From: an uncultured Methylococcaceae bacterium
GTDB lineage: Bacteria; Pseudomonadota; Gammaproteobacteria; Methylococcales; Methylococcaceae
Length of the DNA stretch: 36,920 nucleotides
Direction of reading: 5' to 3'
Assembly (NCBI GenBank): GCA_903911305.1
Contig: CAIWDB010000243.1
Span: 1-36,920 of the forward strand
Shown here: positions 16,744-25,083 of the stretch, one piece after another
How positions within the stretch are numbered: the first letter of the stretch is position 1
Layout: the number at the start of each line of letters is the position of its first letter
The notes under the pieces: model-generated
The model's database searches: none
What the model was told of the DNA's origin: nothing
Seen by the model: the letters and a program-made list of their open reading frames with translations, nothing else
Translations under genes and position numbers: made by a program

Positions 16744-18147
16744 ATGGCTGAACACATCCTCTTTCTCACCGGCAAATTGGCGCAAAAACAATTGCGGCAA
16801 ATCCTTGCCGAAATAAACCCGTCATTCCAATACACCGTCCATGAGTTGGGGCTGTCGGTGGCAGCGCTGATGACGGCGGATATGATCAGGCGGCGCTTAA
16901 AAGACGCTTTTGGCGCAAATCGGGTTATAGTGCCGGGTCGCTGCCGGGGGGATTTGGAACAGCTATCTTCCGAGTTTAATTTAAGTTTCGAACGCGGACC
17001 CGACGAGTTGCGCGACCTGCCTGAGTTTTTTGGCAAAAAATCGAAAAAACCTTCGCTTGATCGCTACGATTTACGCATTTTCGCCGAAATCACCGATGCC
17101 CCACGCATGGACGTGGATGCGATTTTGCGTCAGGCTCGCGAGTATCGGCGAGACGGCGCTGATGTGATCGACTTGGGCTGTCTTCCCGAAACACCGTTTG
17201 AGCATATGGATCAAACCATTGCCGCTCTCAAGGAAGAAGGATTCTTAGTCAGTGTGGATTCGTTGGACAATCAAGATTTAGTGCGCGGCGGCAAGGCAGG
17301 GGCGGATTATCTACTGAGCCTACACGAACATTCGCTCTGGGTGGCAGACGAAGTGGATGCCACACCGGTGTTGATCCCCGCCAAAGATCAAGACTTGGAT
17401 TCCTTGGATCGTGCCATTGCCGGCATGGAAAGCCGTGGACGTGAATTCCTCGTTGACCCCATCCTCGAACCGATTCATTTTGGCTTTGCAGATTCCATTG
17501 TCCGCTACCATGAAACCCGCCGTCGGCATCCTGACGTGGAAATGTTGATGGGCGTAGGCAATCTGACCGAATTGACTCATGCCGACACCATGGGAATGAA
17601 TGCCATGCTATTGGGTATTTGTTCTGAATTGGGCATTAGGGCGATTCTTGCCACCCAAGTCAGCCGACACGCTTGCAAGGCGGTACGTGAGGCTGACTTG
17701 GCTAGACGTATCCTGTATGCAGCGCGTGAGATGGGCGCATTGCCGAAGCAAATTAATGATGGCTTGATGGCCCTGCATGAGCGCAAGCCATTCCCCTATT
17801 CATTGGCAGAGTTGAAGGAACTGTGGCAAGCCATACGCGACCCCAGCTTTCGCATTCAGATCAGTCCTGAAGGTTTGAATATCTTCAACCGCGATGGATT
17901 TCACAGCGCCACCGACCCATTCGAGCTTTTCCCCCAGTTGGGAGTCGAACACGATGGCGGTCACGCTTTTTATTTAGGTGTGGAACTGGGACGGGCGCAA
18001 ATCGCTTGGCAATTAGGCAAGCGTTACAACCAAGACGAACCCTTGAATTGGGGCTGCGCCTTTGAAAACAGCACCACTAAGGTTGACCCCCATGTTTACA
18101 AACCAGCAGGGGCAACCTTAAAAAAACCACATAAAGACAATCAATGA
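16744..18147 (+). CDS. DUF6513 / dihydropteroate-synthase-like protein, H4MPT-type C1 cofactor cluster
   Basis: A 467-residue protein with an N-terminal domain of about 110 residues (MAEHILFLTGKLAQ...) joined to a TIM-barrel region resembling dihydropteroate synthase (DLRIFAEITDAPRMD, DGADVIDLGCLPETP, FLVSVDSLD, LMGVGNLTELTH). This composite protein is known from methylotrophs and methanogens, in clusters for tetrahydromethanopterin-linked C1 transfer, where a role in pterin cofactor synthesis is presumed. Its stop overlaps the start of the DUF447 gene by 4 bases (ATGA), so the two are translationally coupled. Its presence is the strongest sign in the window that the organism oxidises C1 compounds by the H4MPT route. 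Confidence 0.9.
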   Translation: MAEHILFLTGKLAQKQLRQILAEINPSFQYTVHELGLSVAALMTADMIRRRLKDAFGANRVIVPGRCRGDLEQLSSEFNLSFERGPDELRDLPEFFGKKSKKPSLDRYDLRIFAEITDAPRMDVDAILRQAREYRRDGADVIDLGCLPETPFEHMDQTIAALKEEGFLVSVDSLDNQDLVRGGKAGADYLLSLHEHSLWVADEVDATPVLIPAKDQDLDSLDRAIAGMESRGREFLVDPILEPIHFGFADSIVRYHETRRRHPDVEMLMGVGNLTELTHADTMGMNAMLLGICSELGIRAILATQVSRHACKAVREADLARRILYAAREMGALPKQINDGLMALHERKPFPYSLAELKELWQAIRDPSFRIQISPEGLNIFNRDGFHSATDPFELFPQLGVEHDGGHAFYLGVELGRAQIAWQLGKRYNQDEPLNWGCAFENSTTKVDPHVYKPAGATLKKPHKDNQ

Positions 18148-18716
18148 TCCTTGAAACCATTGTCACCACTCAATCCTTGCTTGGCGTGGTTCACATCGCC
18201 CCCATGGGCATCCACTTACTGGACGACGATCAAATGCTGGTCATGCCGTTTCGTCCATCCACCACCTTGAATAATATCCTAGCCACTGGCAGTGCGGTAC
18301 TCAATCATACTGACGATGTTCGGATATTCGCCGGTTGCTTGACCGGACGGCGAGATTGGCCTTTGGCCGCTGCCGAATATGTCCCGGTGGCTAGGCTGGC
18401 TGATTGTTTGGCTCATATGGAGTTGGAGTTGACTAAGCTTGAGGACGATGAACTTCGCCCAAAGCTGTTTTGCAAGGTCGTTCACGAAGTCAATCACGCA
18501 GCTTTTAAGGGGTTCAACCGCGCTCAATATTCGGTGCTGGAAGCGGCAATCCTTGTCAGTCGTTTGCGCCTGTTGCCGTGGGACAAAGTGGAGGCGGAAT
18601 TGGCCTATTTGCGAATCGGTTTGGACAAATGTGCTGGTAAACGTGAAAAGGAGGCATGGGGCTGGTTAATGGACAAGGTTGAGTCACATAAAAATGGTTT
18701 GGAAGGGAGGGTTTAG
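18144..18716 (+). CDS. DUF447 family protein
   Basis: A 190-residue protein of the DUF447 family, found in archaea and in methylotrophic bacteria beside H4MPT or methanofuran genes. It begins MILETIVTTQSLLGVVHIAPMG, and the N-terminal half (to about residue 90) looks like a flavin-reductase-like split barrel (HIAPMGIHLLDDDQMLVMPFRPS). The C-terminal part is helical and includes VHEVNHAAFKGFNRAQY. Its biochemical role is not established. It is coupled to the preceding gene through ATGA and followed after 4 bases by mfnB. Confidence 0.85.
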   Translation: MILETIVTTQSLLGVVHIAPMGIHLLDDDQMLVMPFRPSTTLNNILATGSAVLNHTDDVRIFAGCLTGRRDWPLAAAEYVPVARLADCLAHMELELTKLEDDELRPKLFCKVVHEVNHAAFKGFNRAQYSVLEAAILVSRLRLLPWDKVEAELAYLRIGLDKCAGKREKEAWGWLMDKVESHKNGLEGRV

Positions 18717-18720
18717 TCCT

Positions 18721-19395
18721 ATGGCAGGAATGCTTGCCAGTGTCGAAAACCTTACCGAGGCTTTGCAAGTGCTAGCGGCCGGGGTGGATATTATTGATTT
18801 GAAATCTCCTTCAAAGGGTGCGCTCGGGGCTTTGCCAATAGAGTTGGTTAAGGAGATTGTCCTTGCCGTGGACGGACGGCTTCCGGTGAGTGCCACGATT
18901 GGTGATTTGCCCATGTATCCGAAACAGGTTGGGGATGCCGTCGAAGCCATGGCATCCACAGGGGTTGACTATGTCAAGATCGGTTTTTTCCCCGATGGCG
19001 ACTGGCAGAAAACCATCATTCACTTAGCCCCCCTCGCGGCAGAGGGTGTCCGGCTTGTGGCTGTGCTGTTTGGCGATTTAAACCCTAGGCTTGATCAAAT
19101 TCCAGCATTGGCGATATCTGGTTTCAGCGCTGTCATGCTGGACACCATGGACAAACGCGCCGGATCACTGACCCAGGTTTGCACCATGGATTTTTTGCAA
19201 AGCTTTATCATTGAAGCCAAGGCTTATGGAATGTTGTGCGGACTTGCAGGTTCTTTGCGCCAAACCGACATTCCGGCATTGCTAGATTTACAAGCAGACT
19301 ATCTTGGTTTTCGCGGGGCATTATGCATTCAGCAGAATAGAACGTCCAAAATTGAGGGTAAAGCCTTGCATGACATTAGGGCAATGCTGGCTTAA
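18721..19395 (+). CDS. mfnB: (5-formylfuran-3-yl)methyl phosphate synthase
   Basis: A 224-residue TIM-barrel protein of the DUF556/MfnB family. The enzyme makes 4-(hydroxymethyl)-2-furancarboxaldehyde phosphate from two glyceraldehyde-3-phosphates, the first step to the methanofuran ring. Lys28 (in DIIDLKSPSKGALGA) and Lys86 (in DYVKIGFF) match the catalytic lysines described in the Methanocaldococcus enzyme. The start at 18721 gives MAGMLASVENL. It follows the DUF447 stop by 4 bases and has GGGAGGG about 9 bases upstream. An ATG 14 codons earlier would overlap that gene. It closes a three-gene operon. Confidence 0.92.
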   Translation: MAGMLASVENLTEALQVLAAGVDIIDLKSPSKGALGALPIELVKEIVLAVDGRLPVSATIGDLPMYPKQVGDAVEAMASTGVDYVKIGFFPDGDWQKTIIHLAPLAAEGVRLVAVLFGDLNPRLDQIPALAISGFSAVMLDTMDKRAGSLTQVCTMDFLQSFIIEAKAYGMLCGLAGSLRQTDIPALLDLQADYLGFRGALCIQQNRTSKIEGKALHDIRAMLA

Positions 19396-19518
19396 GCCAA
19401 TTCTATCACCCTTGTTGCATTATTGATGGTTATTTGTTGCGTGAATTGGACACAACTATAGGGTATACGGGAACTTTGTGGTATATTGCCCACCAATACA
19501 CATATTTAGGAGCCAGCA

Positions 19519-20133
19519 ATGTACTTCCATTCCATCATCGGGATTTTGCTGCTTTGTCTTGCGCAGTTCTCTTATGCCGAAGAGCAATCTGGTGCAAAAC
19601 AAACGGTTGATAACTTAAACGCAACCATCATCGAATCAATGAAAAATGCTAAGCAACTCGGTTACAAGGGTCGCTATGCAAAGCTTGACCCCGTTATTAA
19701 AGAAACGCACGACTTTGGCACAATTGCCCAAATCGCTTTAGGTAGTCATTGGAAGACGCTCAACGATGAACAGAAGAAAACATTCATCGACAAATTGACA
19801 GAACTCAGTATTGCCACCTATGCAGCCCAGTTTGACGGGTATTCGGGTGAAGAATTCAAATTTGGGTCCGAGCAGGGCATGAAGTCCAACCGAGTGACTT
19901 TACGCTATGAACTAATCGCGCCCAAGGAAAAACCTGTCGTCTTTGAATATGTGCTGGGACAGAATAATGGGCAATGGAGTATCATCAACATTGTCGTTGA
20001 TGGAATCAGTGACTTGGCACTTAAGAAGGCCCAATATACCAGCATCATTGAGCGAGAAGGTTTTGACAATTTATTGAATAAATTGAATCAAAAAATCACC
20101 GATTATGCCAATAATAATGGTGCTTCGACTTGA
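19519..20133 (+). CDS. HpnM/MlaC (Ttg2D) family periplasmic lipid-binding protein
   Basis: A 204-residue exported protein (signal peptide to about FSYA, residue 20) of the MlaC/Ttg2D family, which carries phospholipids or related lipids across the periplasm. The segments KNAKQLGYKGRYAKLDPV, SIATYAAQFDGYSGE, IVVDGISDLALK and YTSIIEREGFD fit the hopanoid-associated HpnM subgroup best. Methanotrophs make abundant hopanoids, which agrees. The partner HpnN and the other hpn genes are not in this window. AGGAG stands 7 bases before the ATG, and the gene appears monocistronic. Confidence 0.82.
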   Translation: MYFHSIIGILLLCLAQFSYAEEQSGAKQTVDNLNATIIESMKNAKQLGYKGRYAKLDPVIKETHDFGTIAQIALGSHWKTLNDEQKKTFIDKLTELSIATYAAQFDGYSGEEFKFGSEQGMKSNRVTLRYELIAPKEKPVVFEYVLGQNNGQWSIINIVVDGISDLALKKAQYTSIIEREGFDNLLNKLNQKITDYANNNGAST

Positions 20134-20178
20134 ATGGCGGTTTTCTCCTGTCGGCAACGGATTGCTATATTTAGATTT

Positions 20179-20281
20179 GGAGCGTCAAAGCTTGTCCTGA
20201 GCGAAGTCGAAGGGCTTGCTTTGACACATAGGGTTATTCTTGGAGCAAGTCTTGCCTAGTCAAAGCTAGCGTTGACGCTCC
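20179..20281. repeat. Palindromic repeat, divergent copy with embedded 21-base element
   Basis: It begins GGAGCGTCAAAGCTTG and ends GTTGACGCTCC, so the outer arms pair like the copies at 2531 and 22787. The left arm is interrupted at 20193-20213 by a 21-base element whose exact reverse complement occurs at 27406-27426. The repeat ends 22 bases before the helicase start codon. Confidence 0.75.
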
Positions 20282-20302
20282 ATGTCAAACGTTGCCTGAA
20301 TT

Positions 20303-21784
20303 ATGTCACTCACCGACGAGCAAGTCGCCGTAGTTGAATCGGAAGCCCCGCTACTGAAGGTCAATGCAGTGGCGGGCAGTGGCAAGACGACGACCTTGGT
20401 TGAATTCGCGGCCCATCATCCTGACTGTAGAATCCTTTATTTGGCCTATAACAAGTCGGTGACGGTTGAAATGAGGGAAAAGGCTAGGCTGAGGAAACTG
20501 GACAATTTAACGGTCTATACCATTCATGCCTTGGCTTACCGACATGCCCGAGGACATTCTTATGAATTGGAAAGTGAACTCAGTGAATGGCGTTTGTTGG
20601 ACCAGTATGTCCCCACCTCGTTCAAAGGCGCTGAACTGGGATTGGTCTATGCTTGGCTATTGAAGGATATCGTCAATTTTTACCTGAATGCCGAACTGAC
20701 CCAATTGGATGCCGAACTGTTGTCTGCGTATGCATCGGCCACCCTACCGGGGGAAGAATTGAAAGCCCTGCTCGCATCACGTGGGGAAGAAATGCTCGGC
20801 TTGGTCAAAAATATCCTATCCGATATGAAGAACCGCAAAGCCCCGGCTTTGCACGACTTCTATCTAAAAATGTTCCAATTTGCCAAAGTTCGACTTCCCT
20901 ACGACATTATCTTAGTGGATGAAGCCCAAGACACCTCTGGCGTCATGTTGTCCATCATCAACCGGCAGGAACATGCTAGGCGGATTTTCGTTGGCGATTC
21001 CTACCAGCAAATCTATGCGTTCCGCCATGCCGTCAATTCCCTTGAACGTGTGGAGGGGGATAGCCTGTGGCTGAGCCAAACCTTCCGTTTTGGTGACGCA
21101 TTAGCCCAGCAAATCAGCCAACGGGTCAATCAAGGCTACGAATTGCTTGGGGCAGCACCTGAATTCAAGATGAAGGGCATGGATATGGACACCCGCTATG
21201 GGAAGCGTGCCGTAAAAGGGAAATACCCTTTGGCCGTGATTGCGCGTAGCAATTTGTCTTTGTTTGAAGCCGCGCTAGGTTATCTGTTCGGCAAAGGAAT
21301 TAGAACCATGCATTTTGAAGGCGGCTATCCCAGCTATGCGTTCATGAATGGAAGGGTGGCAAGCCTGCTTTATCTCAAAGAAGGCAAACGCGATAAAATC
21401 AATGATCCCCTAGTCAAAAAATTCAAAGCCTTCGAAGATGTCAAGCGCTTTGCCAGCGATACCCAAAACCATGGGCTTTCGACCATGATTGATTTGGTAT
21501 CCCGTTATGGAACCAAGTTATTTGACTTCGACCAGAAAATAAAAAGTCGCCTGGTCGAGAAAAATCAAGCGGATCTGATTTTCACCACGACTCACAAAGC
21601 CAAAGGGCAAGAATATGATTACGTGGAAATGGTGCAGGACGACTTCGCCACCCGCAGCGATATACGCAAACTGCTTAATTCCGAGAAGGAAGATGTGAGT
21701 CTGGTTAAAATCAGGGAGGAGATCAATGTTTACTACGTCGCCGCCACCCGAGGGAAAAAGTCGATTATGCTGGCGGAGTTTTAA
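20303..21784 (+). CDS. UvrD/Rep-type (FBH1-like) superfamily 1 DNA helicase
   Basis: A 493-residue ATP-dependent helicase with the SF1A motifs in order: Walker A AVAGSGKTT (22-30), ILYLAYNKS and TIHALAYRHA (Ia/Ib region), Walker B LVDEAQD (about 204-210), VGDSYQQIYAFRHA (III), SQTFRFG (IV), TTTHKAKGQEYDYV (V) and YYVAATRGKK (VI). It is shorter than UvrD (about 720 residues) and lacks large 1B/2B insertions. The pattern is closest to the compact FBH1-like group. A role in DNA repair or recombination is inferred. No ribosome binding site is evident at the chosen ATG, and the palindromic repeat lies in its leader. Confidence 0.88.
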   Translation: MSLTDEQVAVVESEAPLLKVNAVAGSGKTTTLVEFAAHHPDCRILYLAYNKSVTVEMREKARLRKLDNLTVYTIHALAYRHARGHSYELESELSEWRLLDQYVPTSFKGAELGLVYAWLLKDIVNFYLNAELTQLDAELLSAYASATLPGEELKALLASRGEEMLGLVKNILSDMKNRKAPALHDFYLKMFQFAKVRLPYDIILVDEAQDTSGVMLSIINRQEHARRIFVGDSYQQIYAFRHAVNSLERVEGDSLWLSQTFRFGDALAQQISQRVNQGYELLGAAPEFKMKGMDMDTRYGKRAVKGKYPLAVIARSNLSLFEAALGYLFGKGIRTMHFEGGYPSYAFMNGRVASLLYLKEGKRDKINDPLVKKFKAFEDVKRFASDTQNHGLSTMIDLVSRYGTKLFDFDQKIKSRLVEKNQADLIFTTTHKAKGQEYDYVEMVQDDFATRSDIRKLLNSEKEDVSLVKIREEINVYYVAATRGKKSIMLAEF

Positions 21785-21821
21785 TGCTAGGGGCAAATGG
21801 TATTGCCCCTAACGACAATTA

Positions 21822-22703
21822 TCATGACACCAGCCGCCCAGACCTGTAATCATTGATCGCTTGGGCAATTTCCTGTTGGGTGTTCATCACAAATGGGCCT
21901 TGTTGCACAATTGGCTCTTGCAATGGCAGTCCGGCAATCAGCAATGCCCGGCTTTCGATTGCTGCTTCTATCACAACACCATCGGCGTTTGGCTCATTGG
22001 CCAAAATCGCCATTTGTTGCGCGTTGACGGTTTGCCCATTGATAAAAACCGCACCTCGATAAACGAAAATAAAAGCGTTGTGGGCTAAATTGATTGGCTG
22101 TCCAAAGCGGCTGCCTGCCGGCAAATGCAAATCCAAATACAATGGCTCGGTGACTGGTTTTTGCACCGCGCCCTGCACCTCATGGCTTACCCCGGCAATG
22201 ACTCTGGCTTTTACACCCTGATCCGTGACAAACTCAGGAATCTCTTGGCTTTGAATGTCGCGATACCAAGGGGGTGTCATTTTGTCACGCGCAGGCAAGT
22301 TAAGCCAAAGTTGGAAGCCTTCCATCACGCCATCTTCCTGCTCGGGCATTTCGGAATGAATCACGCCCCGCCCGGCTGTCATCCATTGCACACCGCCATT
22401 TTGTAGCAAGCCTTCATGCCCCGCGCTATCGCGGTGACGCATGCGTCCCGCGATCAAATAAGTCACCGTCTCGAACCCGCGATGCGGGTGATCGGGAAAC
22501 CCGGCGATATAATCGTCAGGCGAGTCGCTGCCAAAGGCATCAAACATCAGAAACGGGTCAAGCCGCCGGTGCAAAGATTGCCCTAATACACGGGTCAACT
22601 TTACCCCTGCGCCGTCGGATGTGGGATGCCCAACGATCACTTGCTCGACTTCGCGAGAACGCGAAACCTCGTCCAATTCGACGAGATTTATCAATTTGTT
22701 CAT
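21822..22703 (-). CDS. Pirin family protein
   Basis: A 293-residue bicupin. The N-terminal cupin has the metal ligands His72, His74, His116 and Glu118 in DHPHRGFETVTY and GRGVIHSEMP, as in human pirin and bacterial YhhW, which are quercetin dioxygenase-like. The C-terminal cupin (about 175-280) lacks an evident metal site. Bacterial pirins are cytoplasmic, and their physiological role varies (quercetinase activity, pyruvate dehydrogenase control), so none is assigned here. AAAGG lies upstream of the start. It is convergent with the helicase gene, 37 bases apart. Confidence 0.93.
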   Translation of the reverse strand: MNKLINLVELDEVSRSREVEQVIVGHPTSDGAGVKLTRVLGQSLHRRLDPFLMFDAFGSDSPDDYIAGFPDHPHRGFETVTYLIAGRMRHRDSAGHEGLLQNGGVQWMTAGRGVIHSEMPEQEDGVMEGFQLWLNLPARDKMTPPWYRDIQSQEIPEFVTDQGVKARVIAGVSHEVQGAVQKPVTEPLYLDLHLPAGSRFGQPINLAHNAFIFVYRGAVFINGQTVNAQQMAILANEPNADGVVIEAAIESRALLIAGLPLQEPIVQQGPFVMNTQQEIAQAINDYRSGRLVS

Positions 22704-22786
22704 GGCGTACCTTTAATGTTTAAAAAAATGATTGTCAATTGGATGTGTTTGGCGGATATTTTATAGCAAAATTGGTTTTTATCACC

Positions 22787-22889
22787 GATGTTACACAACG
22801 ACCTTGGATTGGAGCGTCAAAGCTTGCTTTGACGGGCGAAGCGAGCTTCGCATTTCTAAATGTTAAGTCAAAGCAAGCTTTGCCGCTCC
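22787..22889. repeat. Nested palindromic repeat, full-length copy B (103 bp)
   Basis: This copy has the same length as copy A at 2531-2633 and aligns to it without gaps, with about 13 differences by eye. The outer arms are 22811-22833 and 22867-22889, with one arm mismatch (GCCGCTCC for GACGCTCC). The central near-hairpin is GCGAAGC-GA-GCTTCGC. It lies between the divergent pirin and Uma2 genes. Confidence 0.9.
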
Positions 22890-22966
22890 GGTTTCGTAAG
22901 GAAAATGGCATGGCAAACGTGATGCCCCAAATTACAATGCCAAAAACCAGACCCTAGGAGAGAACC

Positions 22967-23566
22967 ATGGCAATCCCCCAAGCTTCCATCCCATTCAGTT
23001 TTGAACAGTATCTGGACTATGAAATCGAACAACCCGAAAAGCATGAGTATGTGCGAGGGGAAATCTTTGCTATGGCCGGGGCAAGACGCGCCCATGTCAC
23101 CGTCAGCTTAAATCTTGCCAGCGCCTTCAAAGCGCATCTGCGCGGAACGCCTTGCCGGGCTTACATGGCTGACTTGAAAGTTCGAGTAGAAGCCGCCGAT
23201 TGTGGGTTTTATCCCGATGTCATGGTCACTTGCGATGCCCGCGACCACACCGCCGACCTGTATCTATGTCGTCCAAAGCTCGTGGTTGAGGTACTCTCCG
23301 AAAGCACCGCCGCCTATGACCGGGGCGACAAATTCGCCGATTACCGCAAATTGCCCAGTCTGCAAGAATATGTGGTTGTGGATATTGACTCCCGGCGGGT
23401 GGAATGCTTCCGCCGCAATCCCGAGAATCACTGGGTGCTGTACGATTTTGAAGGCGAGGCAGAATGCGAGTTTGCCAGTATTGGGTTCTCAATGCCGCTT
23501 GCGGAGGTGTTTGAAGATGTGGAGACGGAAAACCTGCCATTAACGACAAGACAAAATCCTTCCTGA
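22967..23566 (+). CDS. Uma2 family (DUF820) putative endonuclease
   Basis: A 199-residue protein of the Uma2 family, a restriction-endonuclease-like PD-(D/E)xK fold. Visible family residues are Glu27 (KHEYVRGE), Asp84 in YPDVMV, Glu108 in VVEVLSEST and Lys122 in DKFADYR. Uma2 genes are abundant in cyanobacteria and scattered, often singly, in other bacteria, and their true function is unknown. Its Pro-, Arg- and Cys-containing composition does not differ strongly from its neighbours. A good ribosome binding site (AGGAGAG) precedes the ATG. A palindromic repeat lies just upstream. Confidence 0.9.
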   Translation: MAIPQASIPFSFEQYLDYEIEQPEKHEYVRGEIFAMAGARRAHVTVSLNLASAFKAHLRGTPCRAYMADLKVRVEAADCGFYPDVMVTCDARDHTADLYLCRPKLVVEVLSESTAAYDRGDKFADYRKLPSLQEYVVVDIDSRRVECFRRNPENHWVLYDFEGEAECEFASIGFSMPLAEVFEDVETENLPLTTRQNPS

Positions 23567-23710
23567 TTAGAATGATATTTCAGCCAAATCAGAAATGCCA
23601 TCGTTTCGGCAGGGCCATCGGAATTCAACTGCATTGGGTTCTGAGCCCGCCCCTATTCCTCTCTTCACTTTGTTATAATTCCAATCCTTCATTACTTCTT
23701 AGATACATCT

Positions 23711-24532
23711 GTGGAATTAAACAATCTATCCCATACCATCGCCCGGTGGCGTACTGGGGAGGTTGACGATCCATCTTACGCGGCACTGTATTTCCTACAT
23801 TGGCAGGCCACGAGCCATGGCAAACGTTTTGCCTCAAGGCGTTGTAAGCACGAACCCCGACCCGATCCAGTTTCCTGGTACAAGGATACCCTCTCAATGA
23901 GCTTGCTTGATGTGCGGGAATATTTGCTTGGCTATTTTGAGCGCTATCAATTTTTTGGCGTGATCGGCAATGTGCCAACGGCATTGGCCGCTTGGCTGAG
24001 GATGGATTGGCCTTTGACTTTATGCGAACATATTCCCACGTCAAATGAAGTCCTTAAAATGCAAGTGGCGGGGACTAGGCCCGTGACAGTGATTTCATCT
24101 TGGCCTAGAATGCTTAAACCGGTGCTGTCTAAACCCAATGCCTTTGCATTCATGATCCACGATCTTGAACATGCTTGGAAGTTTTTCCACAATCCCGACA
24201 TGTACCGCCAACAGCGGGAATTTTTTAGCGTGTTACTAGTGGCACATGCTAATGGTGTTTTTGATGCTTATTTAAAAGATACGATATTTTCGGCTAAATT
24301 CGACTATTTGGTTAGTGACATGAATACACATACCATGCATGCCGCACAGTTTCTAAGGGCTATCTTGGTGGAGTTCCATTTACGTCGGGAGGATTCGCGC
24401 CACCCTGGTGATTTGGCGAAAACGTCAAAGGATGATATATCCGGTATGATGATTTCCTTGTTGGGAGTTGATTGGGGCGAAGAAGTGGAAAAGCGTATGA
24501 TTCAACTGAATTCCAAAAATATTGAATGTTAG
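23711..24532 (+). CDS. Protein of unknown function with an HDLEH motif
   Basis: A 273-residue soluble protein that I do not recognise. It has an N-terminal region rich in Trp, His and Arg (WRTGEVDDPSYAALYFLHW). The central segment AFMIHDLEHAWKFFHNP (about 147-163) has a metal-binding look (HDxEH). Further His and Glu positions occur in DMNTHTMHAAQ and AILVEFHLR. A mostly helical all-alpha metalloenzyme is possible but unproven. The start is a GTG without a clear ribosome binding site. The next good internal start would remove the conserved-looking N-terminus. It is followed after 9 bases by a small exported protein gene, so the two are probably an operon. Confidence 0.7.
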   Translation: MELNNLSHTIARWRTGEVDDPSYAALYFLHWQATSHGKRFASRRCKHEPRPDPVSWYKDTLSMSLLDVREYLLGYFERYQFFGVIGNVPTALAAWLRMDWPLTLCEHIPTSNEVLKMQVAGTRPVTVISSWPRMLKPVLSKPNAFAFMIHDLEHAWKFFHNPDMYRQQREFFSVLLVAHANGVFDAYLKDTIFSAKFDYLVSDMNTHTMHAAQFLRAILVEFHLRREDSRHPGDLAKTSKDDISGMMISLLGVDWGEEVEKRMIQLNSKNIEC

Positions 24533-24541
24533 AGGGGCAGG

Positions 24542-25045
24542 ATGAAAAATTCATTGGTCGGTATTTTGGTTAAACTGTTTTGCCTGTTTGGTTTTGTGAG
24601 CGCTGTTTGCTTTGAAGCTAAGGCTGAAATGGTTTTTAAATGTGAAACCGGAGGGAAAATCAACTTTACTTCCGCGCCGAAAGATGGGCAGAAATGTCAC
24701 CCAGTAGAACTCAGGGTGTTGCAGCCCAACCCGGAAGAAGTGGCTAGGGAATTGGAAAAAAAGCGTGTGCGGGATGAAGAGGATAAAAAGAAAGATGAGC
24801 AGGCGCAAATTGAAAAAATGCAAAGACAGACTGAAATAGCTCTGCGAAAGGCTAAAACCGCCGATGAAGCCTTGCGAGTGTTAAGGGATTCGCCGCCGAT
24901 GGGAAATGGGCGGTCAAGAACGTGGATGGGCGCTTTTCCCAAGCCCGAACAGGGTTTGGAAGGTCGCTATAGTTTACAAGTGCCGCCGAAAGAAAGGCCA
25001 GAAATCGTGAAATTGTCACCCAATCGCCCAGAAAAACAACCCTAG
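24542..25045 (+). CDS. Exported DUF4124-like protein with coiled coil
   Basis: A 167-residue protein with a signal peptide ending near FEAKA (about residue 28). A short domain follows, MVFKCETGGKINFTSAPKDG (about 30-49) with a second Cys shortly after, resembling DUF4124. A highly charged Lys/Glu helix (about 65-105), likely coiled coil, and a proline-rich tail complete it. Its function is unknown. DUF4124 proteins are periplasmic and common in gammaproteobacteria. GGGGCAGG lies upstream of the ATG. It is probably co-transcribed with the preceding gene and ends at a bidirectional terminator. Confidence 0.75.
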   Translation: MKNSLVGILVKLFCLFGFVSAVCFEAKAEMVFKCETGGKINFTSAPKDGQKCHPVELRVLQPNPEEVARELEKKRVRDEEDKKKDEQAQIEKMQRQTEIALRKAKTADEALRVLRDSPPMGNGRSRTWMGAFPKPEQGLEGRYSLQVPPKERPEIVKLSPNRPEKQP

Positions 25046-25075
25046 CGAGACGCGCTTTTTCTCGCGTCCCGCTAG
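25042..25075. terminator. Bidirectional stem-loop between convergent genes
   Basis: CTAGCGAGACGCG pairs with CGCGTCCCGCTAG (12 of 13 positions) around the loop CTTTTTCT. It lies between the ends of the DUF4124-like gene and norB and can serve both strands. Confidence 0.75.
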
Positions 25076-25083
25076 GTTGCGGG

